This document shows positions 11,065 through 20,955 of a stretch of DNA of 64,000 bases, in pieces. The stretch comes from Paramecium octaurelia. Its lineage: Eukaryota > Ciliophora > Oligohymenophorea > Peniculida > Parameciidae. Each line of letters begins with the position of its first letter. Position 1 is the first letter of the stretch. Where the stretch lies: positions 231,893 to 295,892 of the forward strand of contig CAJJDP010000139.1 of the NCBI GenBank assembly GCA_905182995.1, written 5' to 3'. A program made the position numbers and the translations under genes. Under the pieces are notes generated by a model. It ran no database searches and was not told where the DNA came from. It worked only from the letters and a program-made list of their open reading frames with translations.

Positions 11065-12014
11065 TCACAACTTAGCCTTCTATTTTAATCTCTTATCCAC
11101 AAAATCAGGAAAGATAGGTCTCACATAAACACTCAAATACGCTTTAAACGGAAAGAAGATCTAATCAGAATAAAAATATATGTACTTTCCGAGCCCTCCT
11201 GTCTGCTGCATCTAAAATCATAGACACACACTCTGATATCGTAATTCTATCCTCGCTCTCATCCTTAGGCGAATGCTTCTTTAATAAATCATGATCCCTC
11301 ATTGGAGTCCGAACACTTGGAGGACACACTATTGTTATGGCGACATTGAAATCTTCCAATTCTGTTCTAAGTGCTTCAAAGAACCCTGTAACAGCAAACT
11401 TTGAACTGCAATATGGTACTCTGTAAGGTAGTCCAATCTCTCCTGAGATGGAAGACATTACAACAAACTGGCCTGAACTCCTTCTTATGTGTGGTAAAGC
11501 ATATCTACATGAATCTCAATTGCACTTACTTAGTACAATACACGTATCCATAAAAATTGATATCCATTATCTTCTTAAAAACTGATAAATCTTTGAATTC
11601 CTCAAAAAATGAATGTGCATTGACTCCAGCATTCAACACCAAAATATCGATTCTATTGAATATTCTCACTGTCTCCTCTATCAACTATCTCTCAATCTTA
11701 AATCATTCAATACTTGCAGTCCTCTTCTTTAGATACATCTGTGATCTGATAATGAGCTCTCGATCCCAGTTATTCGCATAATGCACAAACTTCCTTCAAT
11801 TCCTCCTCTGATCTTGCAGCCAACATCAATCTAATCCAATTAACCATATTTATACTTGACTCCTCTTGTTGCATATTGTAGGGCCAATTCACGTCCAATT
11901 CCACTTGATGCTCCAGTAATCACGATCACAGAGTTTGCTATACCATAAATACACTAGTTTACGCTTAAACTATTTAGTCTTAGTCAATTTCAATATTTGC
12001 TATTGATTACCCAT
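11065..12014 (-). CDS. Short-chain dehydrogenase/reductase (DHRS7-like)
   Basis: NAD(P)-dependent oxidoreductase of the classical SDR family, 274 residues. Five introns, every one exactly 25 bases: 11938-11962, 11831-11855, 11689-11713, 11505-11529 and 11161-11185; the exon sum closes. Visible motifs: the cofactor-binding TGASSGIG near residue 25, the LNAG strand motif, the catalytic Ser in VVMSSISG, and the active-site YCSSK (Tyr and Lys). The C-terminal helix with FPFKAYLSVYVRPIFPDFVDK is like that of the membrane-associated DHRS7 group. Substrate cannot be told. The start ATG at 12014 was chosen because the first intron joins it in frame to the glycine-rich loop. Confidence 0.9.
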
Positions 12015-12341
12015 TCAATTTATAATTTAATAATTAAGAATAATGTTTAATAAAAAGTCTTTACTTTCCATATATATTATAAAGTATACTTAAAATTAAT
12101 TATTTTGTGATTGATTATTGTTTATATTCTTTAATTTATCATTTTCACTTAAATTATTTCATTATTTTGCAATTCTCCATCTTTCTCCAATTTCAGTTCT
12201 TAGCTCTCTCCCCAGATTTCACACAATCCTCTTATAGATAATTCGCAATTAATGAATATTTTGTCATTTTTATAATAAAAAATGCAAATTATTAAAGCAA
12301 ACATAAATTGATTATTTAACAACAAAAAATATGTAGGTATA
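12015..12341. other. Intergenic, AT-rich, divergent promoter region
   Basis: 327 bases between the start of the SDR gene and the start of the DHHC-like gene, which point away from each other. Very AT-rich with no coding signal. It should hold both promoters but I can name no site. Confidence 0.6.
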
Positions 12342-13548
12342 ATGTCTATTTTCTTAAGCTAATGGGGAGATGTTAAGAGTGTAGAGAGATTTCTTAACAT
12401 TTTGAACGCTTAGAATATTGAGGGGTTTTAGGATAGTACATAATTCTTGGATTAACACTTATTTGTAGAAAATGTTAAGTGTGGGGGATTCATGAGTTTT
12501 GAGAGAATTTACTATTTTAAATGAGCAATATAATTTATGTTAAGAAAATTCATTCATTTATAAAGGAAGTGTGGGAAATTGATTATAAATATTATTAATA
12601 TCAGTGAAATTAAGTTTGATATGAAATAGAAGGTGATTCTGAATCTTGTGATTGGCATCCAGATGATTGAGAATACTTTGTTCATAAATGACTGCGTTTA
12701 CTCGATACTTTATGAGCATTACGAGGTAGTTCAATTATAATATCAGAGTATGTTGCCATGGGTATTTTATGCGCATTTATAATTATAATACTGCTTTTCT
12801 TATTGGGGAACACGAAAGGTACGTATGATTCTTGAGTTAGTGACTATATTTAATACGAAGCAACTGAAGTTTTAGCAAGCCTGTTTGGGTTGTGGAAGGG
12901 CGAGTAAAGATTTCAAGTGCAAGGAGTGCAAAATTTGTTTGAATTGCAATAGTAAATTTCACTCAATTTTTTTGAACAAATGTTTGGATAGCAATTAATT
13001 ACAGTATTGAATGTATGATAATGAAAGATACATTTAAAAGAACATATGGTTGTTGGTACTAAAATGTTTATTGTGTATATTTGTAAGGATATATGCAATA
13101 ATATCTTATTTGGATGATGACACCCAACTATTTCTTGTAAAGATTAAATCTAAATTAGCTCTTCTACGTGAGTTTGTGTGGGGGTGTGCTGTTGGATTTG
13201 ACCATTTCAATATTCCTAATCATAATCCAACAGTTTTTGTCAAAGGAACAAAGCAGTACTCAAAATTTGGTGAAGAGAAGTGACGAGGTATTGGATGCCA
13301 AGATGGATTCTATAAGATAAGGTCGTAGTTCTAGTAGTACTCAATTAAATAAATAAATGAAAATCTTGGAATTCCTGGAGAAGAAATTGAGTCATCGAAA
13401 CAATTTTGTAAATCCCAAGAAGATTCACGAAACTGAACCAATGCCCATCATGTTTGATGAGAACGAAGAGGACGTGGTTCAATCTCAAATGTAATAGCTA
13501 AATGGATTCGTTCCATTGACTTTGAGTAATATAATTAAATAATAATGA
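12342..13548 (+). CDS. Divergent DHHC-palmitoyltransferase-like membrane protein lacking the DHHC cysteine
   Basis: The fold signs are those of a zDHHC S-acyltransferase: a Cys-rich domain (CLGCG...CKECKICLNC), then SKFHSIFLNKC in the place of DHHCPWxxxC, two membrane segments after it (around IWLLVLKCLLCIFV and LLDLTISIFLIIIQ), and a long polar tail. The catalytic DHHC reads KFHS, so it probably cannot form the acyl-enzyme. The first 60 residues resemble a worn ankyrin repeat, as in ankyrin-DHHC proteins. Introns at 13004-13027 (24) and 13137-13158 (22) are canonical. One in-frame TGA near 12521 in the N-terminal half would need a non-canonical 30-base intron (GTTTT...GAG) or marks decay. 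So this is either a pseudoenzyme or a gene on the way out. Confidence 0.6.
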
Positions 13549-16233
13549 GTTCTTATCGTAAAAATTGCTCGAAATCAGAAATCTCTGTGAATGACACGGC
13601 CAATAATGTTCCAGTCTTGCAACAAATAAACTCCCTGAATTCTTAGCCTATCATGCAAGTTCGAAGACCTAGCGATTTAAATAGTTCTTTCACTCCAATC
13701 GACTCTCAACATAGTATTACAACTTCAATTACAATAGAATAGGTACTCATAATGTGTAGAAATCACCACTTTGTACATCGGGAGCACAAGATGGCAGAGC
13801 GACGCCATTGAATCTTATAAATGAAGAATCGAGTGTGAATGAACATTCTGACAATAAGGCATTTGAGTCTCTAATAAATAAGAAGGTGCCTCCCCAGATC
13901 AATGAGCTTATTTTCAAGGAACCAGTACATTGGAGTCAAATATTTACTCATTAAGGTACATGTAAGGAAGATGATTCATGCAATAAGTATGGATAATATT
14001 TGGGCGACAACACTTTTCCTAAGGAAAACGGCAAACCGGAACCAGAAACAAATATCAAACCCATAGTAATCATTATTCAAGTCCTCCTTTATTTATATTA
14101 CATGTATTAATTTCCACTTCTCCTGTATGGAGTGGCTTACTCAGACTATAATCTAACATACTAGTTGCAAACCTAACTGCCCTTGCTCTTTTTAAACTTC
14201 CTATTGTTTAGTCTGAACAGATAGAGGACTGCTAAATTTATCCATTATTTGCCCTTGGGTGCTTTTATTCCCTTTATTTGCACCTTAATTGATTTCAAGT
14301 ATTAGTTGCAATTATCATAGATAGCAAGTAATATTCATGTAGGTCGTTCACGTTGTGACATTCTCAAGGTTCTATTAAATGTTCAAGCAGTTGTTCTAAC
14401 TCTCCATATGTTTCAAATAGTACTCCATTTATTTCTTCACCTTAAGAGTATCTTAAATTCATCTCTTCCAAATTATTTGTGGATTCCTTATCGAAATCAC
14501 ACAAGTCAATTAAAATCCTTAGAGTTTGAATTCAGATGCCAACCCTTAGAGTTTGGATGAATTCTTTTAAAATCAGTGCAGTCTATTCAATATCCTTCTC
14601 ATAGCAAACAACAAATCCTTCCTTATATACCCAATCAAAATCATGGTGCTAATTTTTATTGTTTATCAATTCACCATCATAAGCAATTAGATCAATCATA
14701 TATATCGAAATCAAAGTACTCTGATATCAGGGTTAATTGAGTTCTCAAAAATTATTCAGCAATTGCCATTCGATCTCAGGTACGAAAGTGTGTAGATATC
14801 AAATAAATAAATTCAATCCAGACTGAAAACTAGGAACCTAATTGATTACGATAGATTACCGAATTCATTGTCTACTAAATTGTTGAATGCATAGTACTCG
14901 AATACTTTGAGGAAGATACCACTGATAGACAAGTGTTTGAGCAAAACTTCAATAGCAAGTATTTTAAAGAATGCAACCAAAGAAAGGATTCTCGAGCCTA
15001 ATGAAGTTCTGATTGATGCTTAATAAGAGAATAGGTTCTTATATTTCATCTTATCCGGAAAGGTCAAATGCTACTAGCAAAGATAAAACAGATAATTTCC
15101 AATAGCTATCAATGAAAATGGAATTTATAATCAGAATGGGTTCTTTTTGGAATAACAATGTGAAATCGGTGTTTAATGTGAAACTTGTTGCAAGATATTG
15201 GAAGTTAATCCAGAGGAGTTTTGGAAAGAGGTTAGAAGGAGTATCACTGAACTTGAGAAAATCAAGATGTGTTTAGATAGAGTGTAATTCAATTAGGAAT
15301 ACAAATTGATTGGAGTATCTTGTTAAATTTGCAAAGGGAATCACAAGATTGACAGTTGCAAGAAAGTTCATTATGTACCTTCGAGATAGATGCTGATGGA
15401 TTACATCTACTTTGATGAGATCAACAAGAGATAACCATTCTAAAGAGTATATAATTGTAATACAATAGAGGAATCACACAAGGAAGTTCAAATGTATGAA
15501 GAATACCAGCATGGTTGAACAAGTAGTCTGCAATGTAAGACATCTGATGTTACTCTCTTCTGAGACATTCAAACGTCCCAAGACAATCACTAGTCTAGGA
15601 ATGTAATTAGAGTAATAACACTCTGATCATTCTGAAGAGGAGGATCATCATAAGATGTCTTAGTATGTATAAAACTTGAGTCCTGTCTAATACGCACCTT
15701 AAGTGGGCAGTAGTGCTAGTTCTTATGTGCTGAAGGAATTGAAATAGGCATAACAATTAAAATCACCCAAGGATAGTTTCATGGTGCATCAAAAGAGATA
15801 CCAAGAGAAAAGGTAATCTCATGTGACCAAAATAGAAAGAGGTTTGAGTAGTTGCCATATTTCTAGATTTAAGTCCGTCGATTATTAAGTATGCTACGAT
15901 TTAGGATAAAAGAAGTCAAAAATCAAAATCAATCATAAGTGAAGATCATGGCAATGGAATCTTGTAAAGTTCAGATCATCGACAATTCTCGAAATATGGC
16001 ATATAATCATCTAAATTTACCAATGAAACAGCTAAGTAATTTTAGAATAACCCCTTTGATTTGCCCTTATACGATCTTAATCAATCCATCGATAACAATC
16101 ATAGCTACAGTGATTATTTTCCAAGAAATAATATAGATTAGGTATCAACCTATTCTCTAATTACTAGGCTCTATTCTCCTATAAATAATACCAAGACAGT
16201 ATAATATCAAACAAGAGCAAACAGAACAGCTGA
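13545..16233 (+). CDS. Cyclic-nucleotide-channel-like protein with a non-standard pore and zinc knuckle
   Basis: 851 residues after six introns: 13743-13759 (17 bases), 14524-14549, 14716-14741, 15447-15468, 15889-15904 (16 bases) and 16142-16167; the exon sum is exactly in frame. Order: polar N-terminus, about four to five membrane helices (residues about 150-350), a pore-like hairpin with WMNSFKISAVYSISF then QTTNPSLYT where K+ channels carry TTVGYGD, a linker like the CNG/HCN C-linker (LPFDLRYE), a cNMP-binding-like fold (EPNEVLIDAQQENRFLYFILSGKV), a CxxC...C knuckle (CQICKGNHKIDSC), and a long Ser/Gln/Asn-rich tail. Ciliates have large families of such channels. The missing GYGD suggests it does not conduct K+ by itself. 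Its ATG overlaps the preceding gene's stop. Confidence 0.7.
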
Positions 16234-16349
16234 TTAATTCTATAATTGTTTATAATAACAATAAGCATTTAATTATCTCGCAAATCTTCCTTGCACTCAA
16301 TAGATTCTATTAATAATGTATAATCATATTTAAATAATCTTACAATATA

Positions 16350-17866
16350 ATGTATCACTACGATGGAAATGGATAATCTCCTAATTATTGCCAACAGGAG
16401 AAACTCGTCGCCAAGGTAGTCAGGAAAAATGCCCAACAATGTCCTGCCATCAAGAACCACACATCTGTGCATTATAAGAATTAAATTATAATTTTTGGGG
16501 GGTACGATTCTAAGAAGAATCACAACGATATTCACATCTACAGAGATGGACAATGGACGAAGTGTAAAGCTAATGGTAAAATACCTGAAAGCAGAAATGG
16601 CCATTCAGCAACTGTAGTTGAGAATAAGATGTTTGTGATCGGAGGGTGGTTAGGAAGTGGAACTTATGCGAGTGGAGAAGTCTATGTTCTAGACCTCGAT
16701 ACTCTGACATGGACTTTGGTGAATTCGATCGGAGAAGTAATTGCAATTATTAAGTAGATTCCTGGCCCATGCAATATGCATAGTGCAGATCTCATTGGTT
16801 AATTAATCTACATCTTCAGGGGTGGAGACGGCAAGGATTATCTCAATGACTTACACAGTTTCAATGCAAAAACCAATATTTGGAAATTCATACAAACTCC
16901 CGAAAAAGATAAACCTCCTCCAAGAGCCAATCATAGTTCTACCGTTTGGGAAAATAAACTCTTTATTTTTGGAGGATGGGACGGCAAGAAAAGACTAAAT
17001 GATCTCTATTGTTACGATACATCCTCCAATAAGTGGAGTGAATTAAATGCTGCCTACTCACCCAGTGCAAGGGCAGGCATGTGTATGACAACTATGGATA
17101 ACAATATCTATTTATTCGGAGGTAGTGGACCATAAACAACCTGTTTTGGGGATCTGTAATGTTATGATCCCATGAAAAATCTATGGACCATCGTTGAGTT
17201 GTAAGACGAAGAACACTTTGATAAAGCCAGAGCTGGTCACAGCATGACAGCCATGGGTAATCTAATCTATATTTTTGGTGGGTCTTGCGGCACTTAGTAT
17301 TTTAAAGACTTCTTTATCATTGATACCATCACTCCCCCCAATATTCATATTCTGGATTTCAATAACATTTAAGTGAATAACTATTTTAAGTAATTCTACA
17401 ATTCCCCTAAATACAGTGATCTCATCTTTTTAGTCGAGGATCAGTAATTTTATGCACATAAGCTATGTAAATTTCCATTATATTACAGTATTATCTAGAT
17501 ATTCGAACTTCTCTAAACTTTTCGAATCTGACTAGCAGAATGAAGAATAGAAAATATAAATCAAGGATACTTCTGCTGCAGTATTTGAATAATTATTATT
17601 GTATATTTACACTGGAGAAGTAAGTAATCAAACTTATTATTAAATAGCAACCAAGTGATCAATTTTCAACCTGCCTACAATAAGTCAAATCCTTGTTATA
17701 GACTGCTGATTACTATATGTTAGTAGATCTGAAATCCTTATGTGAGAAGATTCTTTGCAATTTCATTGATCAAAACTCTGTCTCTCAATTAAAATCATTT
17801 GCTGAATTATCGAATGCTACTTAACTATACAAGTATTGTGACTGGTACCAAACTCATCATCTGTGA
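16350..17866 (+). CDS. Kelch-repeat BTB protein (LZTR1-like)
   Basis: 481 residues with three introns at 16737-16757 (21), 17467-17488 (22) and 17620-17647 (28); exons sum in frame. Five to six kelch blades run from residue about 30 to 320, each with the GG pair and downstream W (IIIFGGYD, MFVIGGW, IYIFRGG, LFIFGGWDG, IYLFGGSG, IYIFGGSCG). A BTB domain follows (YSDLIFLVEDQQFYAHK, then FEQLLLYIYTGE). Kelch first and BTB last is the order of LZTR1 and ciliate relatives, which act as substrate adaptors for cullin-3 ubiquitin ligases. One blade has RGG instead of FGG. At the first intron two acceptors three bases apart (AAG at 16754 and TAG at 16757) both keep the frame and differ by one glutamine. 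Confidence 0.9.
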
Positions 17867-18088
17867 GGCTCTATATTATTTATGTTCTTAACTATTATTT
17901 TTATATCTTTTCAATCTCATCATTGTATATACAAATTAATTTCTTCCGGATGGGTTTCAATTTTGATAAGATTACTTGTGTATCTTTACAGAACAATATA
18001 TATGTTTATATTTATATCGAAAATTATCAGAAAAACTCTAAAATTTATACACATTAGAAATAAGATAAAGTTTAACAAAGAAATAATT

Positions 18089-18182
18089 ATTAAGTATAAC
18101 AATCAATATATTTTCATTCCATTAACATTCCAATTTGTTTCTATTAATAGAATTCATCTCAATGATTACTATTATACTTAAT
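18089..18182 (-). promoter_or_regulatory. Putative SECIS element in the 3' UTR of the deiodinase-like gene
   Basis: Right after the TGA stop at 18183, the reverse strand can fold into one long hairpin. The base is an 11-bp perfect stem (18172-18182 with 18089-18099). Inside an internal loop comes the 5' ATGA (18154-18157) opposite a 3' GA (18113-18116 read as TGAA), which would form the tandem sheared G.A pairs of a SECIS quartet. Above it is an 11-bp helix with two wobble pairs, and the apical loop starts with AAAC exactly 13 bases after the ATGA. Quartet, spacing and apical A's all match the eukaryotic SECIS rule. I have not computed folding energy. Confidence 0.75.
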
Positions 18183-19186
18183 TCAATATTTAAGATTTTA
18201 TAAATGGATTTCCAATTAGTTAGAGTGATATTTCTCTTTTAAGCCATCTAAATTTAAGACTCCTCTCCAAATAAATTTACATTCCTTGAAAACAACCATA
18301 TTGAATGGCCAAATTCCAAAACATTCATCAAATATATTTTCAGGATATTAATCCTAATAGATCTCCAAATCTTCAGGAATATGAAATTGTTCCTTTAACC
18401 TCTTAGTCATCCTCTATCTGTCTTCTTGAGATTTATGTTATGGGTATTCGTATTCGTAGTATCCAATAGGCCATCCATCTACAAACTTGCCTTCCTCATC
18501 TCTCTCCACAAAATGAGCCTCTTTTACATATGTAATAATGCATTTGCAAATATCCTTGTATTTTTATGCAAATGCAATATAATCAGCAATAGCTTCACGA
18601 TATGGAGGTCATGTGATACTTCCAGAATAAACAACTAGAAGTCTCTTCTCTTTATGACACTGTAACATTAATGCTTTAAGAGAAACCTTTTAACTTTCTG
18701 AATTGAATAATTGAATTTCAGGTGGTTCTTGTTTCAAAATAAGTCTGCATCCTTGCATTACATTATTTCTTCAATTCAGGGTCATTTCTACATTTTTGAG
18801 TCAAAACATAATATAATTTCTGATTTATAGGACAATCATCATATCCAAATTGTTTAAACACTTCTGAACGAATAATATCCTCAACGTTTCCAGAGTAATT
18901 CAGCTATCCATACAAGTCTTGATAGTTTTTATCCAATCTCATTTACTAATTATATGAAATATATATAACTTATTCTTTCAATATTATCTCAAAGAATTTA
19001 TCTTTATCATCTGGAATCAACTTAATATTTTTGTTCTTGTTTTCTAGTTCAATCTCTTCATAAGTCACAGTTAATTAGTATAATTCAGATTTATTTGTTT
19101 GACCATCCCTATTATTTTCATCCTGCTTTTCCAAAGAATCCTAGGTTAATTAAATCGTAATACATCTTTATGGACTAAGATCTCAT
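18183..19186 (-). CDS. Iodothyronine-deiodinase-like selenoprotein (in-frame TGA read as Sec)
   Basis: A thioredoxin-fold protein of the deiodinase family. The key stretch is GSIT-(TGA)-PPYREAIADYI, where deiodinases have GSCT-Sec-PPF. The TGA is at 18609-18611 and the frame stays open for 141 more codons with family motifs: a TYVKEAH segment with the catalytic-region Glu and His (IEEAH in animals), QHKSQEDRQRM like the family's NHRSLEDR, and a C-terminal KFIWRGV...LDGL. Upstream, PPEIQLFNSESQKVSL matches the strand before the active site. A SECIS-like hairpin follows the stop. A 34-base intron at 18728-18761 restores the frame; a 23-base intron at 19141-19163 near the start does not quite, so the first 30 codons are uncertain. 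Protist members need not act on thyroid hormone; a redox role is more likely. Confidence 0.8.
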
Positions 19187-19300
19187 AAAATTAATAATTA
19201 TATTAATTAAAAAGATAATTATGATTTGATTTATATAATTATAAAATAATATCTTTTTGAATGGCCACTTATTTTTTATCAAATTGTAAATCATAGTTAA

Positions 19301-19800
19301 CTATAATTAATAATGATATAAGTGATACTATTCAAAGGATACATTAAAGGTATTACTTTTTCTTAGTACAGTAACAATAACAATTTGATGATGAATTAAA
19401 ATTAACACAATATAGCAATTTCATTTTAACTTAAATCTATTTGACCTGAGGACTATGATGGATTTTTGATGTATTTATTCTACTTTAATATCAAAGAATC
19501 AGATAGTATTTAATTAAGAATGTGATAAATTGCTTATTGAATTCTTACATTTAAACTTTCATTAAACTTTTCATCTTTATTAGATGTAATTTTCTATTCT
19601 TTTTTGAGTTTCAAAATCTGTTATTCAGTTTGATAAACAATTGATTGGATTTTTGATTTATATTCTTTGCTAAATCCAAATTTGAAATAATTTTATTGCT
19701 GTTATTCATATTATTCTTCAAACTGTAAGATTTTATCAAGGGAATCAAGTTTGCTCACTTATTTATGCGATTATTTTAAATATTAATAATATTGTATATT
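19301..19800 (-). CDS. Hypothetical Gln/Lys-rich protein, 5' end unresolved
   Basis: About 160 codons stay open on the reverse strand to TGA at 19301-19303, with glutamine TAA/TAG. The product is charged in its first half (LDSLDKILQFEEQYEQQQQ) and has a hydrophobic patch near the end (IIKLLLLLYQEKVIPLMY). I found no ATG in frame before the frame runs into the divergent zinc-finger gene, so the first exon is missing or the start is wrong. The part from 19582 on lies in the duplicated block; a cut copy is at 20956 onward. No family recognised. Confidence 0.4.
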
Positions 19801-19802
19801 TT

Positions 19803-20152
19803 ATGATTAATTGGGCTGCGAATGATGTTTGTCAAAATGATCATAAACTGCAGTGGGTAAAGAAGCATATTTCAAAATGTGCTCAATGTGGCCCAGTCGA
19901 CACTATGAGCAGATATGGATGCGTTTAATGCAATATATATTATTGTGTAAAATGCAGACAGCCTCCTGTGATGGGAGAGTTTTGTGGAGGAGGACACGAG
20001 TATATAATATCAATAATAGATTGAAATACGTTCCTAATTTGAAATATCATTCTTGCGATGTATGTAGGGCTTCGATTGCAGGAGGAGCATATAGATGTTA
20101 AGAATGTGATTATGATGTATGTGAAAACTGTTGGATAGTAAAAGAAGATTGA
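19803..20152 (+). CDS. Small zinc-finger protein (DC1/ZZ-like), copy 1
   Basis: 109 residues after a 20-base intron at 20000-20019; the exon sum closes in frame. Two similar zinc modules: the first with CAQC...GCVQCNIYYCVKC, the second, after a short HELKYVP linker, with HSCDVCRASIAGGAYRCQECDYDVCENC. The second is a textbook ZZ/DC1-type cross-brace (H-x-L, CxxC, YRCxxCDYDVCxxC), often used to bind peptides or lipids. No signal or membrane segment. It ends 19 bases before the end of a convergent reverse gene. An identical copy sits at 21177-21526 inside the duplicated block. Confidence 0.85.
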
Positions 20153-20170
20153 TTAGTATATTATAATTAT

Positions 20171-20950
20171 TCACTTAACCCTAACTAAAGAAGTGATTTA
20201 ATCTTACAGGTTTTCATTCGAGTTATTCTTATATTTGTATCTATCCTCTTTTAAACGATTAACTATGTTATTAAATTCTCTTGTTTTATGTAGCATATTA
20301 ATTCGTTTCTGTTGTTTACTCCTTCAATATCTTTCATCTTAAAAGTTAAAACATCCTTATGAATCATCCTGGTTTTAAGGATATTCAGATTAATTATTTT
20401 CACTTTTTTGAAATATTCTTTTTTTGTAATTTTGAGTTTGTAATATATCCACTTATGTTTAACCAAATCAGTCTAAGAAATATAAATAGAGTTACATTGT
20501 TCCTATCTTTTCTCTCTCTTTCTAAACAACTAGTTTAGAAATTCTCATCCAAATAATCTATTGTTTTAGATTCTATTGATTGCATTTATTTTAAGTTGTT
20601 ACTATATTGTATTGGGCAAATCTCAAGAATTAATTTCTACTTTTGTCCTAAGTTAATTTCTATTACAAAGAATTGTAAAGCACAACAGATTGATTCATGA
20701 GTTCATGAATCAAATCGAGCTTTATAGTCGTCAACAATCATTTCTTCAATTTAGAAATGGCTTAATCAATTAGAATATTAGGTACATCAACAAAATCAAA
20801 TTCAATATTATTTCATCCTTTAGTTGCAATATTACTCATAGTTTCATTGATCAGAATTTACAACAAGGTGGTATCTAAACGTATTAATAAATCATTAAGA
20901 AATAGTTATTTCTTGGATATAACATAAAATTTTGGTTTTATAATTATATT
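20171..20950 (-). CDS. Probable gene, Lys-rich protein, structure unresolved
   Basis: The 3' half is convincing: two canonical introns, a 23-base one near 20485 and a 23-base one near 20192 (GTA...TAG), join coding stretches such as TIDYLDENFQTS, LVKHKWIYYKLKITKKEYF and IHKDVLTFKMKDIEGV to a TGA at 20171-20173. The 5' half switches between two frames, with in-frame TGAs that no canonical intron removes. Either the start is a late ATG near 20585, or this is a decaying gene or one with sequence errors close to the contig end. No family recognised. The same sequence recurs 1374 bases further right. Confidence 0.4.
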
Positions 20951-20955
20951 GAAAN

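Larger units (their letters stand above)
19582..20954. repeat. Exact direct repeat 2, left copy (1373 bases)
   Basis: Identical, as far as I can read, to 20956-22328, offset 1374, with a single N at 20955 between the copies. It holds the complete small zinc-finger gene and a reverse gene. As with the other two N-flanked repeats, unmerged contig overlap is the simplest reading. Confidence 0.9.

Noticed and set aside
12521-12523. Selenocysteine at the in-frame TGA of the DHHC-like gene
   Set aside because: The site is not a known Sec position in that family and I saw no SECIS-like hairpin after the gene.
18609-18611. Reading the in-frame TGA as a plain stop that splits the gene or marks a pseudogene
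   Set aside because: The frame stays conserved for 141 codons beyond it, the position is the family's Sec site and a SECIS-like hairpin follows.
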